Source: Haliotis asinina (Eukaryota; Mollusca; Gastropoda; Lepetellida; Haliotidae). From it: a stretch of DNA of 64,000 bases. Each line of letters opens with the position of its first letter. The stretch's first letter is position 1. A model generated the notes under the pieces. The model did no database searches, was not told where the DNA came from, and was given only the letters and a program-made list of their open reading frames with translations. Positions 35,801-44,933 of this stretch are shown one piece after another. The stretch lies in assembly GCF_037392515.1 (NCBI RefSeq), contig NW_027133892.1, positions 248,001 to 312,000 on the forward strand, in the 5' to 3' direction. Position numbers and translations under genes: made by a program.

Positions 35801-38800
35801 GGACTTGCGTTGAATTAAACGTTTCTAAACATCTTATACCTGGATGACAGACTTAATCAGTGTAAGACTGAAATGGAAAAGAAACGTCGCCGGAGACTGT
35901 GTAGACGTCCAATATCTTGTCGTTGATTTAGCTCTCGTTGCTGTGTTCAGAAAACAAGTGAACCATTGCCATTCAAGCCGGAATGCATGCATGATGCATG
36001 ATGCAGGTGCATCTCGATTTCAGTGTACGAACTCTTCCCTTTCCATTAACAAAAACATTTCTCACCTCAATCTCAAGTGATATTGAACTGGGCAAAACAG
36101 ACTATACGACCACGATTCATGACTTTCTCAAATTCGACTTCCAGTCTATATTTAAAAAATAGGATAAAATACTCCACTGATGCTCCAATATTACGTTTCT
36201 TTTGTCCTTCAGTATATATCGGTTCTCTAATGTGAGGTAGGTTATCCGTCAAATGCCGTTACTGACACTAATACTTACTTACCTAGTTAGGCCCGATACC
36301 CCTCGTGGGACACAGGCCGTATTCTCCAGATCTCCCAGTGGGCTTTCCACTCCGGCTGGTGTCAGATGAATCCTGTTTTATTTTTATCACCATCGAGGTC
36401 GCGTCGTAGGTATTTTTCGGCCTGCTCCCTCTTTTTCCCCCTGAGTATACCATGTTAGTGTTAATACTGTTAACTCATGATGTAATACCACCTGTCCCCA
36501 GTGAAACCTGGTTTATCCAAATTCTGTCAACCCGGACTCTTGCTTCTGACGCTTGTATACTCAACATAAAAAGTTCAGGACTTTAATATTGAATTTGAGA
36601 GTTTGATTTTACGCTGCTTTTGGTAATATGCCGGTAAAACATGACAGGGGACACCAGAAATGGGCTCATCTACCGTTCACAAACCAAATGGGTTTGCTCA
36701 CTGCCGTGCACCGCCTACTTCTCGTAAACGTGTTCTCTGCGCCGGTCCCACTTATTCTTGTTTGCAGTAATATAAGACATTTATACACGCACTTTTCCTT
36801 CAGACTCCTTCTCTTCTACTACATGGCGCGGTCCTCGTCTTATAAAGAGGTTGGCAAGCAGCTCAGGAAACAGCTGACTATGGTAAGTACATGCCACTTC
36901 AGGATTATGTCGTCATCCACCCTTCGTGTTATAGCGAGAGGTCTGGGTCACAATTGTTTTCCATTGTTGACTGTGATGATAGCAGTAAAATTATAATTGC
37001 AAATAAAGTATCTGTGTAGGGTGACACTAGAAATTCTTGAATGATAAGTCTTGGACTTAAGGGGTGAATCTCCCAACAATATTCAGTTCCAGCATCCGCA
37101 TGCTTCGTCGAGTCTTCTAAAGAGCTATGTTTCTCTTCAAATTCAAAAGAAATGTATCATAACATCCAGTCTAAGTAAACTGTGTCTAGTTTTATTCGTT
37201 ACACACCACCACTGAGTCCAACAAACCCGACTAGAAGGTCGTGTCAGGTAACCTTTGAGCGACCTATGACCGTCCAATCAAACGCGAGACGGTTAATTAG
37301 ATTTAACCAATCAGATAACATCTACTATTTAGGGATCGGAGGGGCTTTCAAAATATTCAGGTCACTGACACAGATCTCTCCACAAACAAAAATCTGCATA
37401 TAACCGTTATTTGACCTGCAGTATATACGCTTTGGGGTTTCTGTTGACATGGTTACCATTAGCTAATATTTCCGAAAGCTAAACACTATTTTCAGCGACT
37501 GTTTACTCACCGTTGTCATCGTTGTACGTACGCCGTGTAAATCACCCGGAATCCAGCGTATGCTAATTAGCATTCGGAATCGTTTGGGTGCGAACCTTTT
37601 CGAGATTAAAGTTCAAAAGGTATGTGCGAATGTCCACTTTCGCGATTTGGTAAGCTGCGTTCTTATAGGTCAATCTCAAGGGTTACCTGACGCGACCTCC
37701 CGTAAGGTTTTGTTGGACTCAGTGGTGGAGTGTAACGAAACGTTCAGATTTTAAGCAGACCACATCTTTGTATATTATCACACTAGATCCTAAAGAATGG
37801 AATTTCTTGTGACATAATTTTGACACCTTCGGATAATGAACTGTCTAGATTAATATGTGCACAGTTCAGTTCAGATGAAGTCCTGTTGTAGAAAATGGCG
37901 TCGACGCACTCACTTTGTCGGGTGTGACTCTAAACCATTGTGTTTCATGAGAAACATCTGGGTTGCAGGAAAGAACGGTGGAGAAAAAGAGGATCTTTCT
38001 AAAAGCAAGGGCTCTTCAAGGTAAATGGTAAACAAGAATTGTGCATCATGGTAAACTGTCAATGGTGCAGGGTTATGTAGTCCCACGTAACTTCCGTACT
38101 TCCATACTTAAGAAAAAAAACAAAAAACAAAAAACAGCGGTCGTTTTCGCAGGGGCAGGTGGCCTAATATTACTTCAGTATTGCAAGTTTTTCAGGGACC
38201 GGAACCCTACTAATTTGCCAGTATTGCAAGTATTTCAGGGACCGGAACCCTACTAATTTGCCAGTATTGCAACTTTTCAGGGACCGGAACCCTACCAATG
38301 TGCCAGTATTGCAAGTTTTTCAGGGACCGGAACCCTACCAATGTGCCAGTATTGCAAGTTTTTCAGGGACCGGAACCCTACCAATGTGCCAGTATTGCAA
38401 GTTTTTTTATCAACTGAATGTTGCTAAACGCCGCAACCCGCAATAGTATTCCCCACAACATTCCCATGGCACGTGACAATACAGACCATATCAAACACCC
38501 GTAAAGATCCTCATTAGAATTGGTCTTCGCGATTAACGCGACTGTGATGAGAGGCGACTGACACAAAAGGATGCTGAGGACGTAATCTACCCCGGATCTT
38601 CATGGGTCCATCTAACAAAGAACACTTGCTGACCTTGTTCACACACGTCATCGAAACTCAATGATCGATGCTCATGCTGTTAATCACCGGATTGTCTTAT
38701 GCTTCCTTATTTACTAACCAACGTCTTGCATGTCGATCAAACCTCTTGCCTGTCACATAAAACTTGCAACTTTTATAAAACTGCAGTCTGCAGATGCACG

Positions 38801-39601
38801 AACGATAAATGCGCACACTTCTGACAAACATGATACGATAAATAACCAATGTACAAGACCCGTACATACTGATGTATGGTATTGCATGACGCTCACTCAA
38901 GCATACAACTATCCATCTGGACAACTTCAAGCGGTGCCTTTAAAAACCTTTTGAAGGTTTCAAGTAAATCTAACACATTTTATGACTCCCAAATATAACA
39001 TGTTTCATTTGACCATTTTCTAAGAGACATTGTGCATTCATAGCTTTCTGCCTTTGGAACCGTGCCAATTTACGCTTATCATGGGGGTACACAAACTCCG
39101 CAGTTGTCCGACTTCCGATTTACGTGAGGCTGGAACATAGCAAAACCAATTTACTTGGGCAGGGTCGTAGTTTGATTTTTCTTGATGGGCGGTGGACACT
39201 TCCTACCTTAAAAGAGCGTTATGTCAATACTTTGAAGCAGAAAAAGTAATCTGTAAGAAAATGCTAGGGAAGCAGTTGCCCTGCTGCCCCCTGGTCTACC
39301 TGCCCTGTTGATGTTGACAGATAATTTGCATAATAATAAAACATAAAAACAGCTGCATTTGTATCATTTTCTGGCTGAGGCCGACTACCTTTTGGGTCGA
39401 CCCTCGCATGATGTTTATAATTACGTAAGTGCATATAACATATCACCTACTGACAGTTAAGCCTGATATATGTCTCTTAATCTAATGATACACATTGTGC
39501 TGTTGCATTTAATACCGTCTATTTTCTTCACAGGCCGTTCCCTATCAAGACCGTCAGATGCTGCAAGCGTTACGAGCGTGTTTACTGACACAACCCCATA
39601 A
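17873..39601 (+). CDS. TMC: Transmembrane channel-like (TMC) family protein
   Basis: Nineteen coding exons join into 715 codons plus stop with consistent phases: 17841-17978 (ATG 17873), 18902-19010, 19814-19945, 20561-20630, 20852-20915, 21146-21252, 22442-22489, 23172-23305, 24068-24248, 26224-26282, 26937-27087, 28122-28231, 28821-28923, 29490-29639, 31463-31731, 32650-32805, 36804-36882, 37969-38020, 39534-39601. The protein is a multi-pass membrane protein with many hydrophobic segments (for example FLTYLNIIIALLLLAFI, LVVVAG-type and FYMFILLLNLFFALFPLGYA). It carries the TMC signature region CCWENEVGEQVFK..ILDLGF, an FYG.Y...TTWGYYERPMAY loop and the DDCGPF loop. TMC proteins are membrane proteins related to anoctamins and include mechanotransduction channel subunits. 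Length resembles short vertebrate members such as TMC7, but orthology cannot be assigned by eye. The last exon gives a short Ser/Thr-rich C-terminus ending VFTDTTP. Confidence 0.9.
18300..18550 (+). repeat. ~61-bp tandem repeat with alternating variants
   Basis: Units built on ccctcaaacatctc.aatacac and ggcaacactcaaacactggg alternate with variant units (aggcaccagtcaaacattgg), giving a 122-bp two-unit period. It lies in the first TMC coding intron. Confidence 0.85.
18722..18892 (+). mobile_element. SINE-B copy abutting a TMC acceptor
   Basis: ggggtagtccactggttaaa, gggttcgattccccacacgt, caatgtgtgaagcccattta and the tail ccatactcactcattcact. The acceptor of TMC exon 18902-19010 follows within 15 bases. 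Confidence 0.93.
19155..19412. mobile_element. Two partial SINE-A copies head to head
   Basis: 19155-19270 matches the element in one direction (ggtcctcagcaacccatgct, ggtggtcagacgcgctgact) and 19271-19412 in the other (gatgacatgtgtcaaccaag, tctaccccggaccttcacgg). Confidence 0.75.
19690..19805 (+). mobile_element. Degenerate SINE tail with (CACT)n abutting a TMC acceptor
   Basis: agcaacataaactcactcac followed by about 10 cact units to 19805, then gatggcag and TMC exon 19814-19945. The body upstream is too diverged to assign with certainty. Confidence 0.6.
20018..20170 (+). mobile_element. SINE-B copy
   Basis: ggtctggtagcctggtggtt, gggtttgaatccccaaatga, gtctatttctggtgtccccc and gatattgctggaatattgct. 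Confidence 0.92.
21627..21683 (+). repeat. 30-bp duplication with inner palindrome
   Basis: gtgtaatatttttacggcaa occurs twice, 30 bases apart, and each copy contains the near-palindrome taatatttttacggcaatat. It lies in a TMC intron. Confidence 0.8.
22535..22735 (-). mobile_element. SINE-A family copy
   Basis: tagaattggtctttagcaac, gatcaggtgatcaggctcgc and gatattactgagtgcaac. It lies in a TMC intron. Confidence 0.8.
23805..23985 (-). mobile_element. SINE-A family copy
   Basis: gatcgggtgtttaggctcgc, gatcactggattgtctggtc, cagactcgatta and ccgccgccatata. It lies in a TMC intron. Confidence 0.85.
25079..25960 (+). mobile_element. Decayed Tc1/mariner-type transposon, transposase in several frames (TMC intron)
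   Basis: A helix-turn-helix start (MPRLASAHRQEAIGMVHGRM, SQRQVVAHF) is followed by RSGRPRATMPRQDRW. After a frame change comes TVRQRIRHHGIRPGRPA, then VVFTDESRYN with the first catalytic D, and GSVMVWGGI. After another change comes WPANSPELSPIEHVLDEMD with the last D/E region. This is the order of a Tc1-like DDE transposase, broken by at least two frameshifts and stops, so it is inactive. I could not identify convincing terminal inverted repeats by eye. It sits between TMC exons 24068-24248 and 26224-26282. Confidence 0.85.
26640..26830 (-). mobile_element. SINE-B copy
   Basis: gatttttacgccgcgttttg, ggaaaatcaaacccgagtct and ctctacctactaggctacct. Confidence 0.88.
27270..27415 (-). mobile_element. 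Diverged SINE-A copy
   Basis: gtagatcgatgatcatgatg, ccgccatatagctgagatat and gagtccggtgtgg. It lies in a TMC intron. Confidence 0.6.
27836..28060 (+). mobile_element. Second Tc1-like transposase N-terminal relic (TMC intron)
   Basis: Reading across frames, ERMHAGDYQSSVRGVSM is followed shortly by DRPCSGRPRVAQDRYIRV and LRDN. This is the N-terminal HTH and GRPR linker of Tc1-like transposases. The catalytic part is absent before the next TMC exon at 28122. It is a truncated fragment. The A/C-rich stretch near 27470 may be the element start. Confidence 0.6.
28492..28712 (-). mobile_element. SINE-A family copy
   Basis: gtcgtaagaggtgactaacg, gatcgagttatcaggctcgc, gtagatcgatgctcatgc and ccgccgccataaagctgg. 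It lies in a TMC intron. Confidence 0.88.
28924..28985 (+). repeat. 20-bp triplication starting at a TMC splice donor
   Basis: tctgtatgtcatgctaagag repeats three times directly after the donor (gtaatc) of TMC exon 28821-28923. Confidence 0.9.
29112..29255 (+). mobile_element. SINE-B copy
   Basis: gacccgcgttcgattcccct, cacaatgtgcaaagcctatt and gatattgctggaatattgct. It lies in a TMC intron. Confidence 0.9.
29666..31110 (+). repeat. 35-bp minisatellite, about 41 copies (TMC intron)
   Basis: The unit is gtgtactatgccaggacatc followed by gtctcacccacatat. Because 35 is not a multiple of three, all three forward frames stay open for long stretches, producing false frames of up to 231 codons. There are no spacers, so it is not a CRISPR array. 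Confidence 0.97.
31111..31425 (+). repeat. Diverged ~36-bp repeats flanking the 35-bp array
   Basis: Units such as cacagcacgaagacaccctt then tcaaccacatgtctg follow directly on the 35-bp array, with more divergence between copies. They run to within 40 bases of the acceptor of TMC exon 31463-31731. Confidence 0.8.
31748..31880 (-). mobile_element. SINE-A partial copy
   Basis: gttcatgctgttggtcactg, gattgtctggaccagagctg and caaaccgccgtcacatagct, 16 bases after the donor of TMC exon 31463-31731. Confidence 0.8.
32112..32272 (+). mobile_element. SINE-A partial copy
   Basis: gtgagtgagttcagttttac, caaacaatccagtgatcaac and tgatgacatatgttaaccat. Confidence 0.8.
32590..32640 (+). mobile_element. SINE 3' tail abutting a TMC acceptor
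   Basis: gcggcgttaaacccaactaa then ctcactcac is the shared SINE tail. The acceptor of TMC exon 32650-32805 (atatttttcag) follows directly. Confidence 0.75.
32963..33120 (+). mobile_element. SINE-B copy
   Basis: ggtggggtagcctagtggtt, ctggttcgattcccacatgg, atgtgtaaagcccata and aagtcggcgtaaaattaaat. Confidence 0.93.
33345..33463 (+). repeat. 59-bp tandem duplication
   Basis: gtttttatcatcaatagaag occurs at 33345 and 33404; the two 59-bp units differ at about four bases. A SINE-B copy starts at the right edge. Confidence 0.9.
33464..33560 (+). mobile_element. SINE-B 5' fragment
   Basis: gtggtagccaaggggttaag, cgttcgctcgtcattccaaa and gggttagatttcccagatgg. The 3' half is missing or diverged. Confidence 0.75.
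33995..34940 (-). mobile_element. LINE 3' fragment: RT thumb and C-terminal zinc motif (TMC intron)
   Basis: Reading the minus strand across frames gives LVEPILMYGCEIWG, then MMYRKLGRQPIELQISKR, typical of the region after the reverse transcriptase palm. KRFCNLCDTHLIGYEFNYLF follows, a degenerate C..C...GDE.HYLF..C motif found at the C-terminus of many animal non-LTR elements. Stops and frameshifts show it is dead and 5' truncated. Confidence 0.7.
34941..36597. other. Intronic stretch of TMC without recognised features
   Basis: Unassigned AT-rich sequence. A stretch at about 36290-36440 (gggacacaggccgtattctc, ccagtgggctttccactccg) has the look of an old dispersed repeat, but I found no second copy in the window. 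Confidence 0.4.
36598..36672 (-). mobile_element. SINE-B 3' fragment
   Basis: tttgattttacgctgctttt and ggggacaccagaaatgggct. Confidence 0.65.
37195..37739 (+). mobile_element. 545-bp non-autonomous element with ~70-80 bp terminal inverted repeats (TMC intron)
   Basis: The left end reads ttcgttacacaccaccactg and the right end, reverse complemented, reads ttcgttacactccaccactg. Similarity continues inward through agtccaacaaa and gtcaggtaacc. There is no coding capacity. It lies between TMC exons 36804-36882 and 37969-38020. The structure is that of a MITE. A target-site duplication was not clear. Confidence 0.7.
38170..38402 (+). repeat. 43-bp minisatellite, about 5 copies (TMC intron)
   Basis: The unit starts gccagtattgcaagtttttc and continues agggaccggaaccctaccaatgt in two parts. 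Most units carry tttttcag, resembling a 3' splice site. Confidence 0.92.
38498..38722 (-). mobile_element. Rearranged SINE-A copy
   Basis: agaattggtcttcgcgatta, gatcgatgctcatgctgtta and atcaccggattgtctta flank an inverted piece (ctaccccggatcttcatggg). Confidence 0.65.
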
Positions 39602-39784
39602 TTCACCTGTGAGTGAACTTAAATTAATGCCCAGTAGACGTGTCTGCATCGTCTGGTCGGAAAGTGAGTTGGGTATTTGAAAATCATGGCGAATCAGGTC
39701 ACAGGATTGTTGCACGACTAAGGGAGGTAACTCGTCTGTGTGATAATGATAAAACAGAAGACAACAAAGGAAAGCCAAAGTGAA

Positions 39785-39912
39785 CTACGATGAGTGAGTG
39801 AGTGAGTTTTTCGCTTTCAGCAATATTCCAGCAATGTCACGGCGGGGGACACCAGGATCGGACTTCACACATTGTGCCCATGTGGGAATCGAACGTCTTC
39901 GGCGTCACGATG
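39785..39912 (-). mobile_element. SINE-B copy in the presumed TMC 3' UTR
   Basis: gtgagtgagtgagtttttcg, caatattccagcaatgtcac, cttcacacattgtgcccatg and gggaatcgaacgtcttcggc. Confidence 0.9.
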
Positions 39913-39970
39913 GAAATGATGTGAAATTTCTTCTATATGATCCAGGACAGTGACCACGTGATTACTTCAG

Positions 39971-39976
39971 AATAAA
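39971..39976 (+). terminator. Possible polyadenylation signal of the TMC gene
   Basis: The first AATAAA noted after the TMC stop lies about 370 bases downstream; others occur near 40122. A minus-oriented SINE-B copy would fall inside the 3' UTR. The assignment is weak because several AATAAA motifs occur in this AT-rich stretch. Confidence 0.25.
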
Positions 39977-40107
39977 CCAAGGTTTGTCTTTAATGCGATC
40001 AGAATTGAAATTACATTCTAACCCGGAACTTCACGGGTCAAGCGATGGTGTAAATTATGATAACTGAACGACACAAGTAAATGAATACATATGCTGATGT
40101 ATGACAT

Positions 40108-40225
40108 TTCACGTTCAGAATAAACAGGGCTTATTATGTGATTCAGAATAAACGGGGCTTACGAAGTGATTTTGAAACAAACAAGGAGTACTAAGTGATT
40201 CAGAATGACCAGAGCGTACTAAGTG
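40108..40225 (+). repeat. Short degenerate tandem repeat (attcagaataaac units)
   Basis: Four imperfect units of about 30 bases built on gattcagaataaacggggc lie downstream of the TMC gene. Confidence 0.6.
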
Positions 40226-40271
40226 ACGGAAGGTGATTACCCACATGACGTCAAACGATGATAGAGAGGTG

Positions 40272-40505
40272 AGTGTGGTTAGGTTTACGCCGCAATCAGC
40301 AATGTTCCAGCTATATGGCGACGGCCTTTAAATAATCGAGTCTGCACCAGACAATCTAGTGATCAACAGCATGAGCATCGACCTAAGCAATTGGGAGACT
40401 ATGTCAGCAAGGTCAGCAGGCCTGACCACTCGATCCCGTTAGTCGCCTGTTACGACAAGCATTGGTTAGGGAAGATCATGTCTAGCCCTCATCTTCACGG
40501 GTGTG
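40272..40505 (+). mobile_element. SINE-A family copy
   Basis: aggtttacgccgcaatcagc, taatcgagtctgcaccagac, gatcccgttagtcgcctgtt and catcttcacgggtg. Confidence 0.88.
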
Positions 40506-43079
40506 ATAGGAATGGGGTAGTTCTAAGTTACCCATTAATGAAACAAATGCAAAATCACCATTACGATATCGGACATTCAAACCAGCTGTATAAACACAAA
40601 ATAGGCCTAAAACGACAAGCCTACACTAGCTAAATGTTAAAACAATTACTATTTTAAAACGAATGGGAATTTGTTTCTGCACACCAAATACCAATTTTAC
40701 CTCCAAGCTTGTCCCTCAGAGCTAGTATCATTTTAAGACAGTGTTAAGCTTTTCACCGCTGGTGTCAGATACCATCAAAAACACGAGATTTGTGAAAAAT
40801 ACGTGCACGCCGGAAAACGACAGGCGTATTTATTCGAGTTGACCCAATGCGAACCATGGACAACTGTTTCATCCTGGTCAGGAGAACCTCTCTGTGCTCA
40901 ACAGAAAGAATTTGCTGTGGATTAGCTCAATATATTTTCGTGATTTCCGTTTGAGGAGAACCAAATGTTTCCAGAACAAAGAGCAGTCTTGTAACAGAAC
41001 ACAGATCTATACTGCCTAAAAATAACACACCTGCACTGCTAATACATAGGAGACACCATTTTGACATCAGTTGTTCTTATTTCGCATTAGCTAAAATGTC
41101 ACCAGCCACAATATCCGGACAGTTGTCATTCCCCGCGGAAATGAAGTTCATGTGTCTGTGGAAAATCATTTTCTAAACCGGTGATATAATTGCATAATCC
41201 AAACGAGCAAGGTAGTCTTCAACCTGCTGTATAGTGTTACGGGGGTTTTCCCCGCACTGGAGACAATGGAACAAGCATATGTACAAGAAATCACGAGGAA
41301 CCTAACAGTTTACATTGTGGAAACATACAGATGTCTACAGCATGAAAATATCTTATACCACCCGTCAAAGGTTTAGCCTCATCTAAAGCATTCACTATAT
41401 ATTATGCGTGTGTGTGTGTGTGTGCATCAAATTGCTGAAAAAATGTGGAAATATTATGCACGTGAGAGAAGATGAATTTCTCCACTGATTTGTTTGAACC
41501 TTATGCAGATATACTGCACGAGGATCATGCGTCAAATTGCTGAAACAACCTGCAAATATTATGCATGTGAGAGAGGGTTTTGGTGTAGTTTTGTTAAGGA
41601 TAGCCAAATCTCACAGAGTTTATCACGTATTGAACTCATGACAACAGTCTTTTCAACCTTACAAATTTCTTTTACAATATATCAGTTCATTGGTATAGTA
41701 CCTTTAAACAGAATGGAACATTTCGCAAAATCTAGTTTTGAGCAGTTGACTGAAGTACATTTACACTGGTGAGTCTTAAACGTTTGATGGGTAGTATAGT
41801 ATATTTTGTCATATACAGTTTATGGTTCGCCCTACATGAATGCAACAAAAACAACTTCAACTGCAAAACATGGAAAACATTTTTTAATACCATGTTAAAA
41901 GGTAAGAAAATAAACCTTTGCATATGTTCACTTTCGGAAAGTATTACTCATGACTTGGTTTGAAGAAACGGATAAAAACATGGATAAGGTAGCGATGGTG
42001 CTAAGGTTATAATCAGTGCGATTCTGACATTTAAAATATGCCATTATATAAAGTAGGGGATATTCCATTTTGCGAGCATACCACTAGCCAAAGCTATAAG
42101 AGAAAAAGTAACATATGTCCGTGTATATGAAAGATTTCATACACCTAAATACACGTTTATTATAAATGGAGTGGTGTTTTCGTAGACGACGTCTTGTTTT
42201 ATGAAATTTCTTACGAGCTCTATAACATTCTGCTCCGACAGAAGTTTACATGTTCGTTCCTTCTTCTAGGATCCTCTTTGTGTTCGTGGTCCGAAAGTTT
42301 TTCGTGCAGCGTCCGTGAGCATGTGCGCGATCTCGTTAGCGATGTCATTGACAGTTACTGGGTCGGCTTGATCGAGTCTTGCAGTGTGTTTTCTCAGTGA
42401 GGTTTTTCAAGTGAGTTAAAGTTTTCTCTTGTAAATCCAGTATCCCCTACTAGTTGTAATGGTATATGGTGGCTTAAACGATGGTTCGTCATGCTATCAA
42501 CCACTCGTTTGCTAACAGTCGTGATATAACCTGAATATTGCCGACTGTTAACATAAAGAAGTACTGTTAAAGTGTTCAAAGGTGCATCAGCACCACTGGG
42601 TCTAGCTTCATGTTCACAGGAGACATATTTTTCTCTCATTGCACAGAACCAACAAACCTTTTCAGTACATTGAACCATGTTCAACAAGGAAAATGGCAAA
42701 AGGACAGACAGACTGGCTCAAACGCATCACCAATCTGAGATCTCGGTACAAAATAAAACTACTTAAGTCCCACAATGGTTTTCACTCTTTCCGTTAAACT
42801 ATTTAATCCCGGAGATTATTGGGAACAGCACCGATTTGACAAATACGTGATCTGAGTACATTATAACTGTCACCAAACGAAATTCGTAACGAAGTGACAG
42901 AGGAGATTCAATGAAAGATGAATGAGAATCACTTACTGGTCCGACTTTCAGTAGGTATCCTACACACGAGCAGAATGCCAAATATACATAACACATACTT
43001 CACACTGTGAACTAATCCTGTAAGAGAGTAAAAACAATGTTCTCCATTACAGTTACTTGAAGAGCATCACAGTTACATG
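40506..43079. other. Intergenic stretch between TMC and the fucosyltransferase
   Basis: Apart from the short duplication at 41424-41580 and a small (GT)n near 41404, I see nothing assignable. Confidence 0.5.
41424..41580 (+). repeat. Imperfect ~50-bp direct duplication
   Basis: tcaaattgctgaaaaaatgt at 41426 is echoed by tcaaattgctgaaacaacct near 41531, and both continue with aatattatgcacgtgagaga-like sequence. Confidence 0.6.
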
Positions 43080-43430
43080 GTCACCTGACCGCACTTGTCT
43101 ATACCTTGTAGTGGGGCAGTTACATGGTCAGCTGATCACACGTGTCTATCGTGTAGTGGGACAGTTACATGGTCAGCTGATCACACGTGTCTATGCCTTG
43201 TAGTGGAACAGTTACATGGTCAGCTAACCACACGTGTCTATACCTTGTAGTGGAACAGTTACATGGTCAGCTGACCACACGTGTCTATCGTGTAGTGGAA
43301 CAGTTACATGGTCAGCTGACCACACGTGTCTATATTGAAGTGAAAGTGACATAATTAGCTGACCACACGTATCTATATCTTCTAGTGGATCAGTTACAAT
43401 GGTCAGCTGACCACATGTGTCCGTATGTTG
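43080..43430 (+). repeat. ~48-bp minisatellite rich in E-boxes, downstream of the fucosyltransferase gene
   Basis: Units contain acagttacatggtcagctga then ccacacgtgtctataccttg. Several copies have the perfect 14-bp palindrome TGGTCAGCTGACCA with CAGCTG, plus CACGTG. It begins about 250 bases beyond the fucosyltransferase stop codon. Confidence 0.88.
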
Positions 43431-43685
43431 TATTTGAACGAATCTTGGTAACAATACACATCCGCAGGTCGTGCTGACCACACGTTGTAGTTGAGCGTGT
43501 CTCCGTAACAATACATATCGTTGCATGATGAGACGATTCAGTATAACGTGCACAGTTTGCAGATGATCCAGTCTTTGTAGTCTTGGAAAATCTTCAACTG
43601 TGAAATCTCAGTTGTCAAATGATCTCAAATGAATACATGGTGAACGTTAAGGCGTCCATGGTGAGCAGGTCAGTCCATCTTCACT

Positions 43686-44933
43686 TCAGAAATCCGTGGC
43701 ACTGTAGCAGCTGTCAGTATTCCACCATTTATTCACATCATGGTATGTGTTTCCGAATCTCTCCAAGTCATGAAGTTTCACACAAATATCACACAACGAT
43801 GAATCTAAGGTTGACTTCGGATCTGTGATACCATACTGTGATTTCCGTCTCAGTATTTCAGCATATGCCGTATGATTTGAATCTAAATATTTCAAATGAT
43901 CGGCAAGTTTTTCTGGCGATGAAAAATCGGCTGTGTCGATGTATGTGCCCTTTGGAAGAAGGTTTGCATAGCTCGCCCCACCCCTCACCACGGGGATGAC
44001 ATCCAAACTGTAACTCCGAAACACCTTTTCCGTCAGGTATCCTCGACATAGTGAATTCTCAAACGCCAGATAAAACTTGTATGTCGTTTGTTGAAGATTA
44101 TTACAACTGTTTGGTCCGGAGTTTTCACACTTGTGGGGTCCACATCCACCATAGATATCAACGCTGATGTACTGCTGAAGTTTCTTCACGTAGTCGTCGC
44201 GTTTCGACCGGGCATTGCAGTGACTTACCAACCACATGACGGGTTTAGTTTTCCTCTCAGTGATAGCCCGGAAATCTCGAACATCCGCTGCAGGTTTAGG
44301 CAGGAGCACGAAATACGGACAGACAATATCCGAGTCATATCTGAAAGTCATCGTCCAATTAAACCTATCATTCCATCGATTGAAGTCCCATGGAGCCTCG
44401 TGTGCAAAAAATATCCACATCTGATTGGCTGGTTTTGGTGGCGGTTTATCATCAGTAATCGACAGGACATAAAAGACGACTGCATCGGCTTGAGGGAGAA
44501 GTTTATGGTCACCAGATAATCTACAGTTTTGCAATCGGCAGTTGTTCAGACTATCCTTGTACCTTGTTTCAAACGTATGCCATGAAGGCATGTTGTATAT
44601 GATGATAAGTTTCTCTTCTGTCTTGTTTTGTGTGAAAATGTTTTCAACACCCGTGAGATTATACCGCGACTTCTGGCGAAAATTGTCATTTGGGAACTGC
44701 AAAATCGGGGACAGGAAATATGGGTGGTTGCTCTCACCGTTTGGCCATACAAGAAGAGATGACTTGTTATTTTCGAACCTTGAAATAGAAGAAACCATCC
44801 TTGAAACAGAGGCAAGTCGTCGTGGGGGCTTGACGTTTACTCGGAAGACATTTGTGAGCGTGCTCCATATAAAAAGCACAAACAAGACCGCGGATGTACA
44901 GAACAATAGACGCTTGTTTCTTCGGCACACCAT
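43686..44933 (-). CDS. FUT: Alpha-1,3-fucosyltransferase (GT10 family), type II Golgi protein
   Basis: This enzyme transfers L-fucose from GDP-fucose to N-acetylglucosamine in glycans, in the Golgi lumen. Reading from the chosen start MVCRRNK, a short basic N-tail precedes a signal anchor (LLFCTSAVLFVLFIWSTL), a stem, and then the catalytic domain. FNWTMTFRYDSDIVCPYF matches the conserved GT10 motif, and FYLAFENSLCRGYLTEKVF followed by DVIPVVRGG matches the donor-binding motif. The C-terminal LCDICVKLH resembles the CxxC element typical of alpha-1,3 members. The length of 415 residues fits the family. The open frame extends nine codons upstream (ATG at 44960), but tatgtttcag immediately precedes the inner ATG at 44933 and looks like a splice acceptor, so I place the start there and expect a 5' UTR intron. 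No frameshift or stop is seen. Confidence 0.92.
   Translation of the reverse strand: MVCRRNKRLLFCTSAVLFVLFIWSTLTNVFRVNVKPPRRLASVSRMVSSISRFENNKSSLLVWPNGESNHPYFLSPILQFPNDNFRQKSRYNLTGVENIFTQNKTEEKLIIIYNMPSWHTFETRYKDSLNNCRLQNCRLSGDHKLLPQADAVVFYVLSITDDKPPPKPANQMWIFFAHEAPWDFNRWNDRFNWTMTFRYDSDIVCPYFVLLPKPAADVRDFRAITERKTKPVMWLVSHCNARSKRDDYVKKLQQYISVDIYGGCGPHKCENSGPNSCNNLQQTTYKFYLAFENSLCRGYLTEKVFRSYSLDVIPVVRGGASYANLLPKGTYIDTADFSSPEKLADHLKYLDSNHTAYAEILRRKSQYGITDPKSTLDSSLCDICVKLHDLERFGNTYHDVNKWWNTDSCYSATDF

Noticed and set aside
44088..44519. Open frame of 143 codons on the + strand
   Set aside because: Antisense shadow of the fucosyltransferase coding region.
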